A stretch of DNA of 33,324 bases from Comamonadaceae bacterium. Its GTDB lineage: Bacteria > Pseudomonadota > Gammaproteobacteria > Burkholderiales > Burkholderiaceae_C. Both the position numbers and the translations under genes were made by a program. Of this stretch, positions 1 through 6,873 are shown in pieces (the stretch's first letter is position 1; each line of letters starts with the position of its first letter). The stretch spans positions 1-33,324 of the forward strand of contig CANNRV010000004.1 of assembly GCA_947508145.1 (NCBI GenBank), in the 5' to 3' direction. The notes beneath the pieces were generated by a model that did no database searches, had not been told where the DNA came from, and saw only the letters and a program-made list of their open reading frames with translations.

Positions 1-597
1 CACGACGTACCTTTGTCATGCGGTAACCAACCCGCGTATATCAGACTGATCTACCGTCGTAACGAGCCTGCTTTGCACTTAGCCCAGTAATAAAAAATGC
101 AAGAATTCAAAAAACAGTTGACACGGTCAATACATATCAGTACTCCACCTAAAAAATCCGCAGCTCTAGAAATTAGGTGTGCAGACCCCAATCGGGCTGA
201 AGATACAAACCGCACTACTTTGCAAAATTTCACTGCTCAAGCGCAAAACTCGACGTGTTTAAAAGCCCTACAGCACGTCGTTTTGCCAGCCCGAATACTT
301 TGGGTGCTGAGAACACAGAGCAGCGCTTGTAGGGCTTGCTCGCTAATCTATGAAGGTTATCCACAGAGCGCGTGAGTTATCCAAGAAAAATCACGAAAAA
401 TCTAAGTTTTCATAGATTTCAAAGTTTGAGCGTTGAAATCATTGAAGATTTTTTCAGTGAAAAAGTTATCCACAGCCGATCCAATTTGCCCTGCCCTAGC
501 TCGGTAACCCGCCAAAGTGGACGGACTCAGGTTGCCCAGATAAATATATGAAAACACAATGCAATTAACGCAAACACATGATTTAGGAGATAACACC
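1..597. promoter_or_regulatory. Intergenic region with DnaA boxes and inverted repeats upstream of a recombinase
   Basis: I see no convincing gene here. Two perfect DnaA boxes (TTATCCACA) lie at 357-365 and 466-474, and a 7/9 match (TTATCCAAG) at 377-385 sits exactly 20 bp after the first. Two nested inverted repeats precede them: CGACGTG/CACGTCG (251-257 with 274-280), and AAGCCCTACA/TGTAGGGCTT (263-272 with 328-337). A further repeat AAATCTA/TAGATTT is at 398-404 with 413-419. The stretch 385-470 is A/T-rich. This could be a vestigial replication origin, a recombination site for the adjacent recombinase, or chance. No Rep-like gene is visible nearby. Confidence 0.45.
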
Positions 598-1170
598 ATG
601 GCACAAGCAAAGACACTGACAACAGCTGAAATTGAGCGCTTGCTAACGTATATCAATACTCGCAAGTACGCAGCCCGTAACAGATCAATGATGCTGCTCA
701 CACATTGGGCAGGTTTAAGAATCGGCGAAGTAGCTTGCTTACGCTGGAGCGATGTCACAACCACAGATGGCGAAATTAAAGATGAGATTCGCTTGCTGCC
801 CGACATGACCAAAGGCCGTCATGCACGCACTGTGTTTGTCAGCGCTAAGCTGAAAGCTGAATTGCAAGCCTACGCACTGCAAGCTAAGTGCGTGGACCGA
901 AACTATCCATTTTTCGCAAGCCAAAAAAGCATCCGGGCAGGCTTCAATGCAAACAGCTTGGCACAAACTTTTGCCCTGCTTTATGAGGGCGCTGGACTAG
1001 AAGGCGCAAGCAGTCATAGCGGTCGTAGAACCTTTCTTACAAACCTGGCTAACAAGGGCACTGCGATACACATTTTGAAAACACTTGCTGGTCATCGCAG
1101 CATCAGCACTACTGCTGCTTACCTGTACAGCAGCCCAAGTCAATTAAAGGCAGCAGTTGAGTTGGTTTAA
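598..1170 (+). CDS. Short tyrosine recombinase/integrase (catalytic domain only)
   Basis: This is a site-specific DNA recombinase of the tyrosine (XerD/lambda integrase) family. At 190 residues it is essentially only the catalytic domain, like FimB/FimE-sized enzymes; most XerC/D proteins are near 300 residues with an N-terminal core-binding domain. The catalytic set looks complete: Arg41 in GLRIGEV, Lys72, the HSGR box (His140, Arg143), His166 in LAGH, and the Tyr175 nucleophile in the TTAAYLY segment. The ATG at 598 is chosen because AGGAGA sits a few bases upstream; an upstream in-frame ATG at 559 lacks this. It stands alone, beside the repeat-rich region to its left, which may hold its target site. 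The specific target and any element mobilised are unknown. Confidence 0.85.
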   Translation: MAQAKTLTTAEIERLLTYINTRKYAARNRSMMLLTHWAGLRIGEVACLRWSDVTTTDGEIKDEIRLLPDMTKGRHARTVFVSAKLKAELQAYALQAKCVDRNYPFFASQKSIRAGFNANSLAQTFALLYEGAGLEGASSHSGRRTFLTNLANKGTAIHILKTLAGHRSISTTAAYLYSSPSQLKAAVELV

Positions 1171-1203
1171 TCAACTGCCTAAAACAACCACGTGTCACAG
1201 AAT

Positions 1204-2466
1204 TTAAAACACTTGCTCTTCGGCATAAACAAATCGCTCAACTTCAGCTAAATTAACTGAGAAACGTTCAAGCAAGTCGGATAGCTCATCTTGTCCTATC
1301 AGCATTACTCCATTTAGGTTTGCGTTCTCATATGCATGTGAGTTGAAGTACTGATTGCTTAGACCGGCTAATTGGAAAGTCACACCAGGATGCCGTCTTT
1401 GATAGTAGGCATGTCCTGCGATGACTTCTTTCACTGTGTCCCAGCCATGTTTATATCCATCGACGCCAGAGCTTTTCGTCTGAATCAGTACGCCTTCGCT
1501 GTTTCGAATCGCAACAACGTCAACGCCATTGTCACCAGACCTAGGCGTACAGTAAACGTTTGAGAAGCCTTGCTTAGCCCAGAGAGCAGCAGCTAACCCT
1601 TCAAACAAGCGCCAGTCCATTTGCAGCGCAACATCTAGGGTGACGGTATCGTCTAGATCTTTTGCGAACTCTGCAGGAACGATTTCATCGATAGCGAAGT
1701 CAGCCATGGTTACATCAGGGCATCCGTTAAGGACATCGCCAGCAAGTGATCGCTTGTGTTCAAGCAATCGATCTGACTTTTCATCAAAAGTAGTGAAATC
1801 GTTGCTCGTGATTACGGGGTAATAGACATACACGTCTTTTTTCTGACCGATTCGATACGCCCGATCCGTCGCTTGGTCTTCTTTCGCAGGGTTCCATGTC
1901 CGCATGTAGTGAATGACATGGTTTGCTTCTTGAATGTTGACACCGAACCCAACAGCAACTGGAGACAGGATGATGACTCCAAATCCGGGTTTAGCTTGAA
2001 ATGCCTTGATTCGCTTCTGACGACTAAGGTTATGACCTGCCGATGCGCTGGTATCACCGTTGATGATGTCAGCATCAAAGTCAAACTGTTCACGGATGTA
2101 GTGCTGGAGCAGGCGTTGAATATTCTTGAATTCACAAAAAACAATCGCCTTCTGATCCTTCTTCTTTATGTCAATCAGTTGCTTGAGTAGCCAGTCTAGT
2201 TTCGGTGAAGCTTCACGGTACTGCTTGATGGGTTCTGGCTTGAAAACACTTAATCCATAGCGCCTTGGGTCAGTACATAAAAGACGTATGTATTGAAGCA
2301 AACCAAGATGGTTCTTGAATGGTGAGACAAAGGTTGGATCATTTCTCTTGTTGAAGTCCTCAATGGCCTTAGCGTATAGCGAACGTTGAATAGAAGAAAT
2401 CGGTAGTCGTCTAGCCCACCTGGCTTCTTGTGCTCTTAGCTCATCCAATTCTTCACTTGTATCCAT
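1204..2466 (-). CDS. 5'-truncated SNF2-family helicase C-domain fused to Mrr-type restriction endonuclease
   Basis: The 420-residue product begins where the linker between the two RecA-like lobes of an SNF2 ATPase would be, so the N-terminal lobe with Walker A/B is absent. The C-lobe is intact: IVFCEF (motif IV region), GFGVNIQEANHVIHYMRTWN (motif V region), and QATDRAYRIGQ (motif VI). The last ~140 residues are an Mrr_cat-like PD-(D/E)xK nuclease with GDNGVDVVA followed by LIQTKSS. An in-frame TAG lies just upstream. The ATG at 2466 has AGGTGG at suitable spacing; a GTG at 2475 is an alternative. Full-length relatives are typically DNA-defence or type IV-like restriction proteins. Without the first lobe it cannot be an active translocase by itself, so it may be a pseudogene remnant or a stand-alone nuclease. 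No first-lobe coding sequence is visible upstream. Confidence 0.7.
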   Translation of the reverse strand: MDTSEELDELRAQEARWARRLPISSIQRSLYAKAIEDFNKRNDPTFVSPFKNHLGLLQYIRLLCTDPRRYGLSVFKPEPIKQYREASPKLDWLLKQLIDIKKKDQKAIVFCEFKNIQRLLQHYIREQFDFDADIINGDTSASAGHNLSRQKRIKAFQAKPGFGVIILSPVAVGFGVNIQEANHVIHYMRTWNPAKEDQATDRAYRIGQKKDVYVYYPVITSNDFTTFDEKSDRLLEHKRSLAGDVLNGCPDVTMADFAIDEIVPAEFAKDLDDTVTLDVALQMDWRLFEGLAAALWAKQGFSNVYCTPRSGDNGVDVVAIRNSEGVLIQTKSSGVDGYKHGWDTVKEVIAGHAYYQRRHPGVTFQLAGLSNQYFNSHAYENANLNGVMLIGQDELSDLLERFSVNLAEVERFVYAEEQVF

Positions 2467-2607
2467 GACAGCCACCTATTTTTCTGCATCAAGCAAAGTT
2501 TTGCTTCAAAACCGCAAATGGGCAACCAAATGGCAAAAAACGAGGGGGATTTATAAATTCGAAATTTGGGCTACTAAGGCTTAAGTACCGCTCATCAAAG
2601 CCTAGAA

Positions 2608-2928
2608 CTAGTCTATTGAAACAATTTGATATGAATTTGGCGTAGCTGAATCAATTGCCCTCATGATTTCAGAGATGCTTTTTTGAATTCGGGGCCAACT
2701 AGTGGTGGTTAGAACAACGATAGCAATCATCCTATTAGATAAGTTTTGCTGATATGAAAGATTTGCATCGGTGGTCACGAAAACACCAAACCCGTTACTT
2801 TCTGCCGCAGCAAGTAATTCACCATTTTTTAATGTTGACCATCCCAGTTCATAAGCTGTTGACACATGGTGTGTTGAGAAGTGGTTTCTTAATGGAACGG
2901 GAGTTCCTTGATCAAACAGGACTTTCAA
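2608..2928 (-). CDS. DUF5615 PIN-like toxin of a toxin-antitoxin pair
   Basis: This 106-residue protein begins MKVLFDQGTPVPLR and contains VTTDANLSYQQN, the typical conserved acidic signatures of the DUF5615 PIN-like family. Members are predicted RNases of the VapC superfamily and are usually encoded directly after a DUF433 antitoxin, as here, where only 2 bp separate the genes. The likely active-site acidics are the Asp in LFDQG and the Asp in TTDAN. The toxin is inferred to cleave RNA when released from its partner. The family assignment is by motif and context; I cannot test activity. Its position beside decayed tRNA-like sequence fits a mobile-island stabilisation role. Confidence 0.75.
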   Translation of the reverse strand: MKVLFDQGTPVPLRNHFSTHHVSTAYELGWSTLKNGELLAAAESNGFGVFVTTDANLSYQQNLSNRMIAIVVLTTTSWPRIQKSISEIMRAIDSATPNSYQIVSID

Positions 2929-2930
2929 GG

Positions 2931-3158
2931 TTAATGCAGTGCCATAGCGCTTTTAGCAGCGTGTTCTAAAACGCTGCGTGCATGAAATAACTCCACACCG
3001 GGAAATAGCTCAACAAACTCGTTGATGGTGACACCGTCTTCTAAATTTTCAAACAGAGCTACAACCGGAACACGGGTTCCACGAAATACCCAGGCTCCAC
3101 TGACCAGCTCAGGGTTGAGTTCTACAGAAGGGCAAGTATTCCAATCAATCATGGACAA
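2931..3158 (-). CDS. DUF433 (VapB45-like) antitoxin
   Basis: This 75-residue protein has the hallmarks of DUF433: an N-terminal CPSVELNPELVSGAWVFRGT segment and RVPVVALFENLEDGVTINEFVELFPGVE, a winged/HTH-like helical region. It is the first gene of a two-gene minus-strand unit and is followed after 2 bp by the DUF5615 toxin, the standard antitoxin-first order. It presumably neutralises the PIN-like toxin by direct binding and may autoregulate the promoter just upstream (3159 onward), although I see no clear operator there. The length is normal for the family. Confidence 0.78.
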   Translation of the reverse strand: MSMIDWNTCPSVELNPELVSGAWVFRGTRVPVVALFENLEDGVTINEFVELFPGVELFHARSVLEHAAKSAMALH

Positions 3159-3249
3159 ATGTTAATACCTACGGGCAATAAAAGCAACCTCAATATCCAT
3201 GAACCAGGGTGCTGTTTTTCATCGATCGTTTTTTTGTACGGCTTCGATG

Positions 3250-3443
3250 TGTGGTGTCCAAGTATGGATTCAAACTTCCGGCCTCCTTTGTTCGAGCACC
3301 AACGCGGGAGTCGAACAACCGGGATTTCAACGTTCTGTGACCCAGCATGGAGTCGAACTTACGAAGTGCGACCAATTGCACGAGATATGACACGGTTTTT
3401 AATTCCGATGCCGCTCAAATCACCAAGTTTGAGTCCCTTGTGT
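3250..3443. repeat. Degenerate tRNA T-arm-like repeats at ~41-42 nt spacing
   Basis: Three related decamers occur at regular distances: GGATTCAAAC (3266-3275), GGAGTCGAAC (3307-3316) and GGAGTCGAAC (3349-3358), that is 41 and 42 bp apart. Each resembles the reverse complement of a tRNA T-loop (GTTCGACTCC) with partly similar flanks. The first is preceded by TGGTG, as a reversed CCA end would be. A plus-oriented GTTTGAGTCC lies at 3427-3436. None can fold as a complete tRNA. I read this as decayed tRNA 3' ends or diverged repeats at an old integration hot spot. No protein gene is visible here. Confidence 0.4.
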
Positions 3444-3630
3444 GGCCTCGAACTCTCACATGCATAATGACGCAGACAATCGCAAATTTGCGTGTTTTGT
3501 CCAGAAAATTACATTATGAAACTTTTGGGTTACTACACGGATTATTACAAATTAATCAAAAATACACATAAGCCTATGATTTATATGGATTTTTGACCAG
3601 CCTGGCTTTCTGTTAATCTGTAGATCACTG
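3444..3630 (+). repeat. Left copy of ~187-bp direct repeat (putative att-flank)
   Basis: This segment matches 31941-32127 without gaps. From TGCATAATGACGCAGAC (3461) to CACTG (3630) I count roughly a dozen differences in 170 positions. Both copies contain a TCGCAAATTTGCG palindrome-like core and end in the anticodon loop and 3' half of a tRNA-Asn. The two copies are about 28.5 kb apart in the same orientation and flank both the c-di-GMP cassette and the sulfur locus. This is the layout expected of an integrated element or of two tandem insertions at one target. It has no coding content. Confidence 0.8.
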
Positions 3631-3655
3631 TTTCAAGCAAATGCTCGAGTGACCA
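3610..3655 (+). pseudogene. Decayed tRNA-Asn 3' half
   Basis: The sequence CTGTTAATCTGTAGATCACTG aligns with the anticodon loop (GTT), 3' anticodon stem and variable loop of tRNA-Asn. It is followed by a mutated T-arm (GTTTCAAG) and an acceptor-like CTCGAGTGACCA end. The equivalent at 32107-32151 is intact. There is no 5' tRNA half upstream, so this is a 3' fragment as left by integrases. A perfect intrinsic terminator follows 9 bp later, consistent with it being the true end of a former tRNA transcription unit. Confidence 0.65.
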
Positions 3656-3664
3656 AACAAAATG

Positions 3665-3691
3665 CCCTTGCAGCAATGCAAGGGTTTTTTT
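3665..3691 (+). terminator. Intrinsic terminator after tRNA remnant
   Basis: CCCTTGCA-GCAA-TGCAAGGG forms a perfect 8-bp stem with a GNRA tetraloop, followed by seven T residues on the plus strand. It lies just after the tRNA-Asn 3' remnant and before the 3' end of the convergent higA-like gene. On the minus strand no T tract follows, so it should act only on plus-strand transcription. Confidence 0.85.
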
Positions 3692-3694
3692 ATT

Positions 3695-3997
3695 TCAAAC
3701 TGCCAATGCTTTGGAAGCAATATCAGGATTGTTCTTAAATTTAATTTCTGCTGTCCAAAGATCCAAAGCCGCCTGCATGCGAAGCCAGCTCTCAAGAGTG
3801 CCACCCACTGCTCTTGCAATGCGAATGGCCATCTCTGCTGTCATTGCTTTTTCCACATGAAGTAAGTCAGACACCGTTTGTCGACTGACCATGAGACGAG
3901 CAGCTAACTCACCTTGTGTCCATGCCAGTTCTGGCAGCACATCTTCACGCAAAATTGCGCCAGGGTGTGTTGGTTGCGATTGGGGTCTCGTAGAGAT
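3695..3997 (-). pseudogene. higA: HigA-like HTH antitoxin, start codon apparently lost
   Basis: The frame encodes the HigA/VapI-type XRE helix-turn-helix antitoxin: THPGAILREDVLP, then TQGELAARLMVSRQTVSDLL and MTAEMAIRIARAVGG. The conserved THPG segment begins a few codons before the only plausible start codon in frame, a TTG at 3952, and no ATG or GTG lies between the TAG at 3998-4000 and that segment. Translation from TTG would drop the conserved N-terminus. The upstream toxin gene is also broken, so I call this a relic, although translation from a rare start is possible. The 3' end is bounded by the terminator at 3665-3691. Confidence 0.6.
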
Positions 3998-4001
3998 CTA
4001 A

Positions 4002-4148
4002 TCAGTGATAGTCCTCCAAGTTCACGTTGACGGCGTCTTCGCCCATAAATTGATATGTGATTCGCCAGTTTCCAGGGACTGAAACAGCGTATCCCTCCTT
4101 TCGATCAACCTTGAGTGCATGATATTTAAACTGGCTAAATTCATGAAT
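4002..4148 (-). pseudogene. higB: HigB toxin C-terminal fragment
   Basis: An open frame of 48 codons, blocked upstream by an in-frame TGA, encodes FKYHALKVDRKEGYAVSV, then GNWRITYQF and a terminal NLEDYH. This is the C-terminal half of RelE-superfamily HigB mRNA interferases, which end in ...YEDYH and are normally about 90-110 residues. The N-terminal half is missing. It lies 4 bp before the higA-like frame in the toxin-first order typical of higBA. The toxin should be inactive. I recognised it by motif because it is too short and start-less to appear as a normal ORF. Confidence 0.7.
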
Positions 4149-4306
4149 TCAACTTCTTTTTTTTGAATCAAAACAGCCTATCGACTGTCTGATCTGCTTT
4201 CCTCAAGACGTACCCTTGCTCATGAAACCAACTTCGAAAATGAGGCGCTTTATCAAGATCCGAGAAGATTGAAATTGAACTGATGCACATACAAAACTTC
4301 AGAACT
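4149..4306. other. Region without a supported gene, one tiny ORF
   Basis: A 40-codon minus-strand frame with ATG at 4288-4290 and stop at 4168-4170 contains HFRSWFHEQGYVLRKADQ. It has no family I recognise and no clear ribosome binding site. It could be a fragment of a decayed gene ahead of higB. Nothing else is visible. Confidence 0.2.
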
Positions 4307-4603
4307 TCAAAACTTCAAAGCAGCAAGCTCATCATCGCTAATTAACGCTTTCGGGACGGATTCGCCTTTAATCTCTTTTTGAATTTGCGCCAACGTGAAT
4401 CGTTGCTTACGGAACTCTGAAGATAAATGATCTGACAAAACTTGACAAGGCAATTCAATTGACTTGCCTTGTCGAGCCCAAGCCACCGTTTCCGATTGAA
4501 CTCTTTCAATAGAGCTCTGAAGCTGCTGACAAATCTGCTGAAGGTGATCTATCTTCACTCGTAACTTTGCATTTAAAGGATTTCGTCTGTCTTTAAAGTC
4601 CAT
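4307..4603 (-). CDS. Hypothetical 98-residue coiled-coil protein
   Basis: I do not recognise this protein. It is highly charged and has no signal peptide or membrane segment. It contains a heptad-like stretch from about residue 13 to 45 (KLRVKIDHLQQICQQLQSSI), which suggests a coiled coil, and a second amphipathic segment near FRKQRFTLAQIQKEIKG. It sits alone between the higBA relic and the divergent c-di-GMP cassette and starts 169 bp from the EAL gene. The upstream AAAAAAGGTGCAGC before its ATG offers an AGGTG ribosome binding site. It may be a small accessory protein of a mobile element, but nothing shows a function. Confidence 0.55.
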   Translation of the reverse strand: MDFKDRRNPLNAKLRVKIDHLQQICQQLQSSIERVQSETVAWARQGKSIELPCQVLSDHLSSEFRKQRFTLAQIQKEIKGESVPKALISDDELAALKF

Positions 4604-4772
4604 GCTGCACCTTTTTTAATTTCCTAATAATTATGTAACTTCTGTGGTTAGATATTTTGAATCTTAATGAAAAGTAACACAATAGAACTCAAAAGAAACA
4701 CTTAGATTTTTTTTCAAGCAGTTGAACCTTTGCATGACGCGAAATGATCGTCTTTGATAGGAAAATCATCAC

Positions 4773-5543
4773 ATGAAACATGAGGATAAAGCAAATCAAA
4801 AGCACAATATTGAGCTTGCGCTCTTGTCTGTCATCAACACGCAAAAAATTGATCTTGCTTATCAAGGGCAATACCAACTGCCGACGAACCAGCTCGTTGG
4901 CCTGGAGGCATTGTGCCGCATACCGCCAGGGCCTTGGGGGGGAATATCACCCGAACAGTTCATTCCTGTGGCTGAAGAAATCGGATTAATTACACGAATC
5001 GAACGCATCGTGTTCAAGCAAATTGCCCTCGATTTGCCACGACTGCTACAAAGCCATCCACACATACGCATCGGCATCAACCTCTCTATTCGCCACGTTT
5101 CATCGCCAGATTTTTCATCGTTCATTCATGGTTGGCTTGATGCGCTTTCAGAATCTGATATTTCACGTCTGGATTTTGAAATTACCGAAACTTATTTCCA
5201 ACTCATTGCACCAGCAGTTATTGAGAGTTTGCAAAAACTGCGTCAACGCGGCGTTCGTGTCGTCATGGATGACTTTGGATCAGGGCAATCAAGCTTAAGC
5301 CGCTTACACACCCTGCCCTTTGATGTGATCAAACTTGACAAGCAATTTACCCAACAAATAGATCACAGCATGGTGAGTGCGATTGTGAAAGCCATAGTTG
5401 CTTTGACGAAAGAATTTGAGATTGCGTTGATTGCTGAAGGTGTAGAAACTGCTGTGCAAGCTCAATCTCTGCAAGAAGTTGGATGTCGCTTGGTCCAAGG
5501 CTATTTCTTTTCAAAACCTCAACCGATAGCCCATTGGCTTTGA
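4773..5543 (+). CDS. EAL-domain cyclic-di-GMP phosphodiesterase
   Basis: This 256-residue protein is almost entirely an EAL domain, which hydrolyses cyclic-di-GMP to pGpG in the cytoplasm. The catalytic and metal-binding residues expected of an active enzyme are visible: Glu45 (EAL), Asn103 (NLS), Glu136 (EITE), Asp166-Asp167 (DDFGSG), Lys188 (KLD), Glu222 (EGVE) and Gln242 (QGYFF). There is no sensory domain or membrane segment. AGGAAAATCATCAC precedes the ATG. The membrane glycosyltransferase gene begins 25 bp downstream and appears co-transcribed, while a diguanylate cyclase and a PilZ receptor lie further on. Context suggests it lowers c-di-GMP locally to control polysaccharide synthesis. 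Confidence 0.9.
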   Translation: MKHEDKANQKHNIELALLSVINTQKIDLAYQGQYQLPTNQLVGLEALCRIPPGPWGGISPEQFIPVAEEIGLITRIERIVFKQIALDLPRLLQSHPHIRIGINLSIRHVSSPDFSSFIHGWLDALSESDISRLDFEITETYFQLIAPAVIESLQKLRQRGVRVVMDDFGSGQSSLSRLHTLPFDVIKLDKQFTQQIDHSMVSAIVKAIVALTKEFEIALIAEGVETAVQAQSLQEVGCRLVQGYFFSKPQPIAHWL

Positions 5544-5568
5544 GCGTCAAATAGAGCACAACACTTAA

Positions 5569-6873
5569 ATGCCGTACATCACGATTCGTTCGAAGTTCAT
5601 TATCACCGTCACAGTTTCTACCCTTTGGATGCTACTTTCAATTTGGCTCTCTGTACCTTGGTATGACCAACTGAGTAACCATACGACGCCGTTTATCGCT
5701 GCATTTTTGATTGGGTTCATTGCCATCATTCCTGGCTTTATGAACGCCTTCATCATGATGGCACTCGCTTTAGACAAACGACCAGCTGCGACTTTGCTCC
5801 ATGATTATCCAGATGTAACCGTGCTGGTCGCAGCATACAACGAGGCTGCATCTATTGAAGACACGGTAAGAAGCCTGATGCGACAAACTTACCCAGGCAA
5901 GTTGCATGTGATCGTGATCAACGATGGATCTGCTGACAACACAGCCGATATTGTGCGCAGCTTATTGCCAGAATATTCCAACCTGAATTTGGTTGACTTG
6001 CAAATGAACGGCGGCAAAGCCAATGCGCTGAACCAAGGCTTAGCTCATTGCAAAAGCCCATATGTCATTACCGTGGATGCTGATTGCTGGATTTGGAAGG
6101 ATGGGATTCAAAATTTGGTGGGTCGTCGTCTTGCAGATCCAGTCAATACGCGCGCTGTAGCGGGTGCCATTCTCATAAGGAACTCTCGCGAAAACTGGCT
6201 TACCAAAGCACAAGAGTGGGATTACTTCTTGGGTATCGCAGCAATTAAACGCATTCAATCTCTGTTCCAAGGCACCTTGGTGGCACAAGGAGCTTTCTCG
6301 CTGTACGACCGAGATACCTTGGTTGAAGTTGGAGGCTGGCCGCATACAGTGGGCGAAGACATTGTGCTTACATGGAAGATCCTCAATGCTGGCTACCGTG
6401 TGGGCCATGCTGAAAATGCCATTGCGATGACACGTTGTCCTGACAACTTATTGCAATTCATTCGTCAACGTCAGCGCTGGTCTCGTGGACTGATTGAAGC
6501 ATTCAAAATGACACCGGACATCTTGCTAAAAAAACGCTTGCCCGTGTTTTATATCTGGTGGAACACGCTGTTTCCCTTCATGGACTTAGCTTACAGCATT
6601 GGTTTTATTCCAGGTCTTTTTCTCGCATTTTTCGGTCATTTTTGGATTGTGGGTCCGATGACATTGGCGCTGTTGCCGATCAGTTTTGTGATGAACTCAC
6701 TCATGTACACGCGCAGTAAAGCAACATTTGACGAAGTAGGACTCAAAGTGCGTCGCAACCGGCTAGGCTTACTGAATTACACATTGGTCTACAGCTTGAT
6801 TTTGCAGCCAGCTTGTGTATGGGGGTATATCAGCGAAATTTTAAATTTAAGAAAAACTTGGGGGACGAAATGA
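5569..6873 (+). CDS. Membrane-bound family 2 glycosyltransferase (PgaC/BcsA-like polysaccharide synthase)
   Basis: This 434-residue inner-membrane processive glycosyltransferase probably polymerises and extrudes an exopolysaccharide from a UDP-sugar. Two hydrophobic segments lie at about 11-28 and 42-68. The GT-A domain follows: VLVAAYNEA (86-92), VINDGSADN, VDAD (169-172), the general-base GED motif (262-264) and the QRQRW acceptor motif (300-304), which define processive GT2 enzymes. Two or three further membrane helices lie between 327 and 390. The length fits PgaC/IcaA-like synthases better than full BcsA, and no PilZ domain is fused; a separate PilZ gene is nearby. The stop overlaps the next gene's ATG (ATGA), so the two are translationally coupled. 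The polymer cannot be deduced from sequence alone. Confidence 0.85.
   Translation: MPYITIRSKFIITVTVSTLWMLLSIWLSVPWYDQLSNHTTPFIAAFLIGFIAIIPGFMNAFIMMALALDKRPAATLLHDYPDVTVLVAAYNEAASIEDTVRSLMRQTYPGKLHVIVINDGSADNTADIVRSLLPEYSNLNLVDLQMNGGKANALNQGLAHCKSPYVITVDADCWIWKDGIQNLVGRRLADPVNTRAVAGAILIRNSRENWLTKAQEWDYFLGIAAIKRIQSLFQGTLVAQGAFSLYDRDTLVEVGGWPHTVGEDIVLTWKILNAGYRVGHAENAIAMTRCPDNLLQFIRQRQRWSRGLIEAFKMTPDILLKKRLPVFYIWWNTLFPFMDLAYSIGFIPGLFLAFFGHFWIVGPMTLALLPISFVMNSLMYTRSKATFDEVGLKVRRNRLGLLNYTLVYSLILQPACVWGYISEILNLRKTWGTK

Noticed and set aside
340-480. Chromosomal oriC
   Set aside because: Two or three DnaA boxes without dnaA, dnaN or typical neighbours are not enough.
3250-3370. Complete reverse-strand tRNA genes
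   Set aside because: Only T-loop-like words are recognisable; no cloverleaf can be formed and the 41-bp spacing is too short for tRNA genes.
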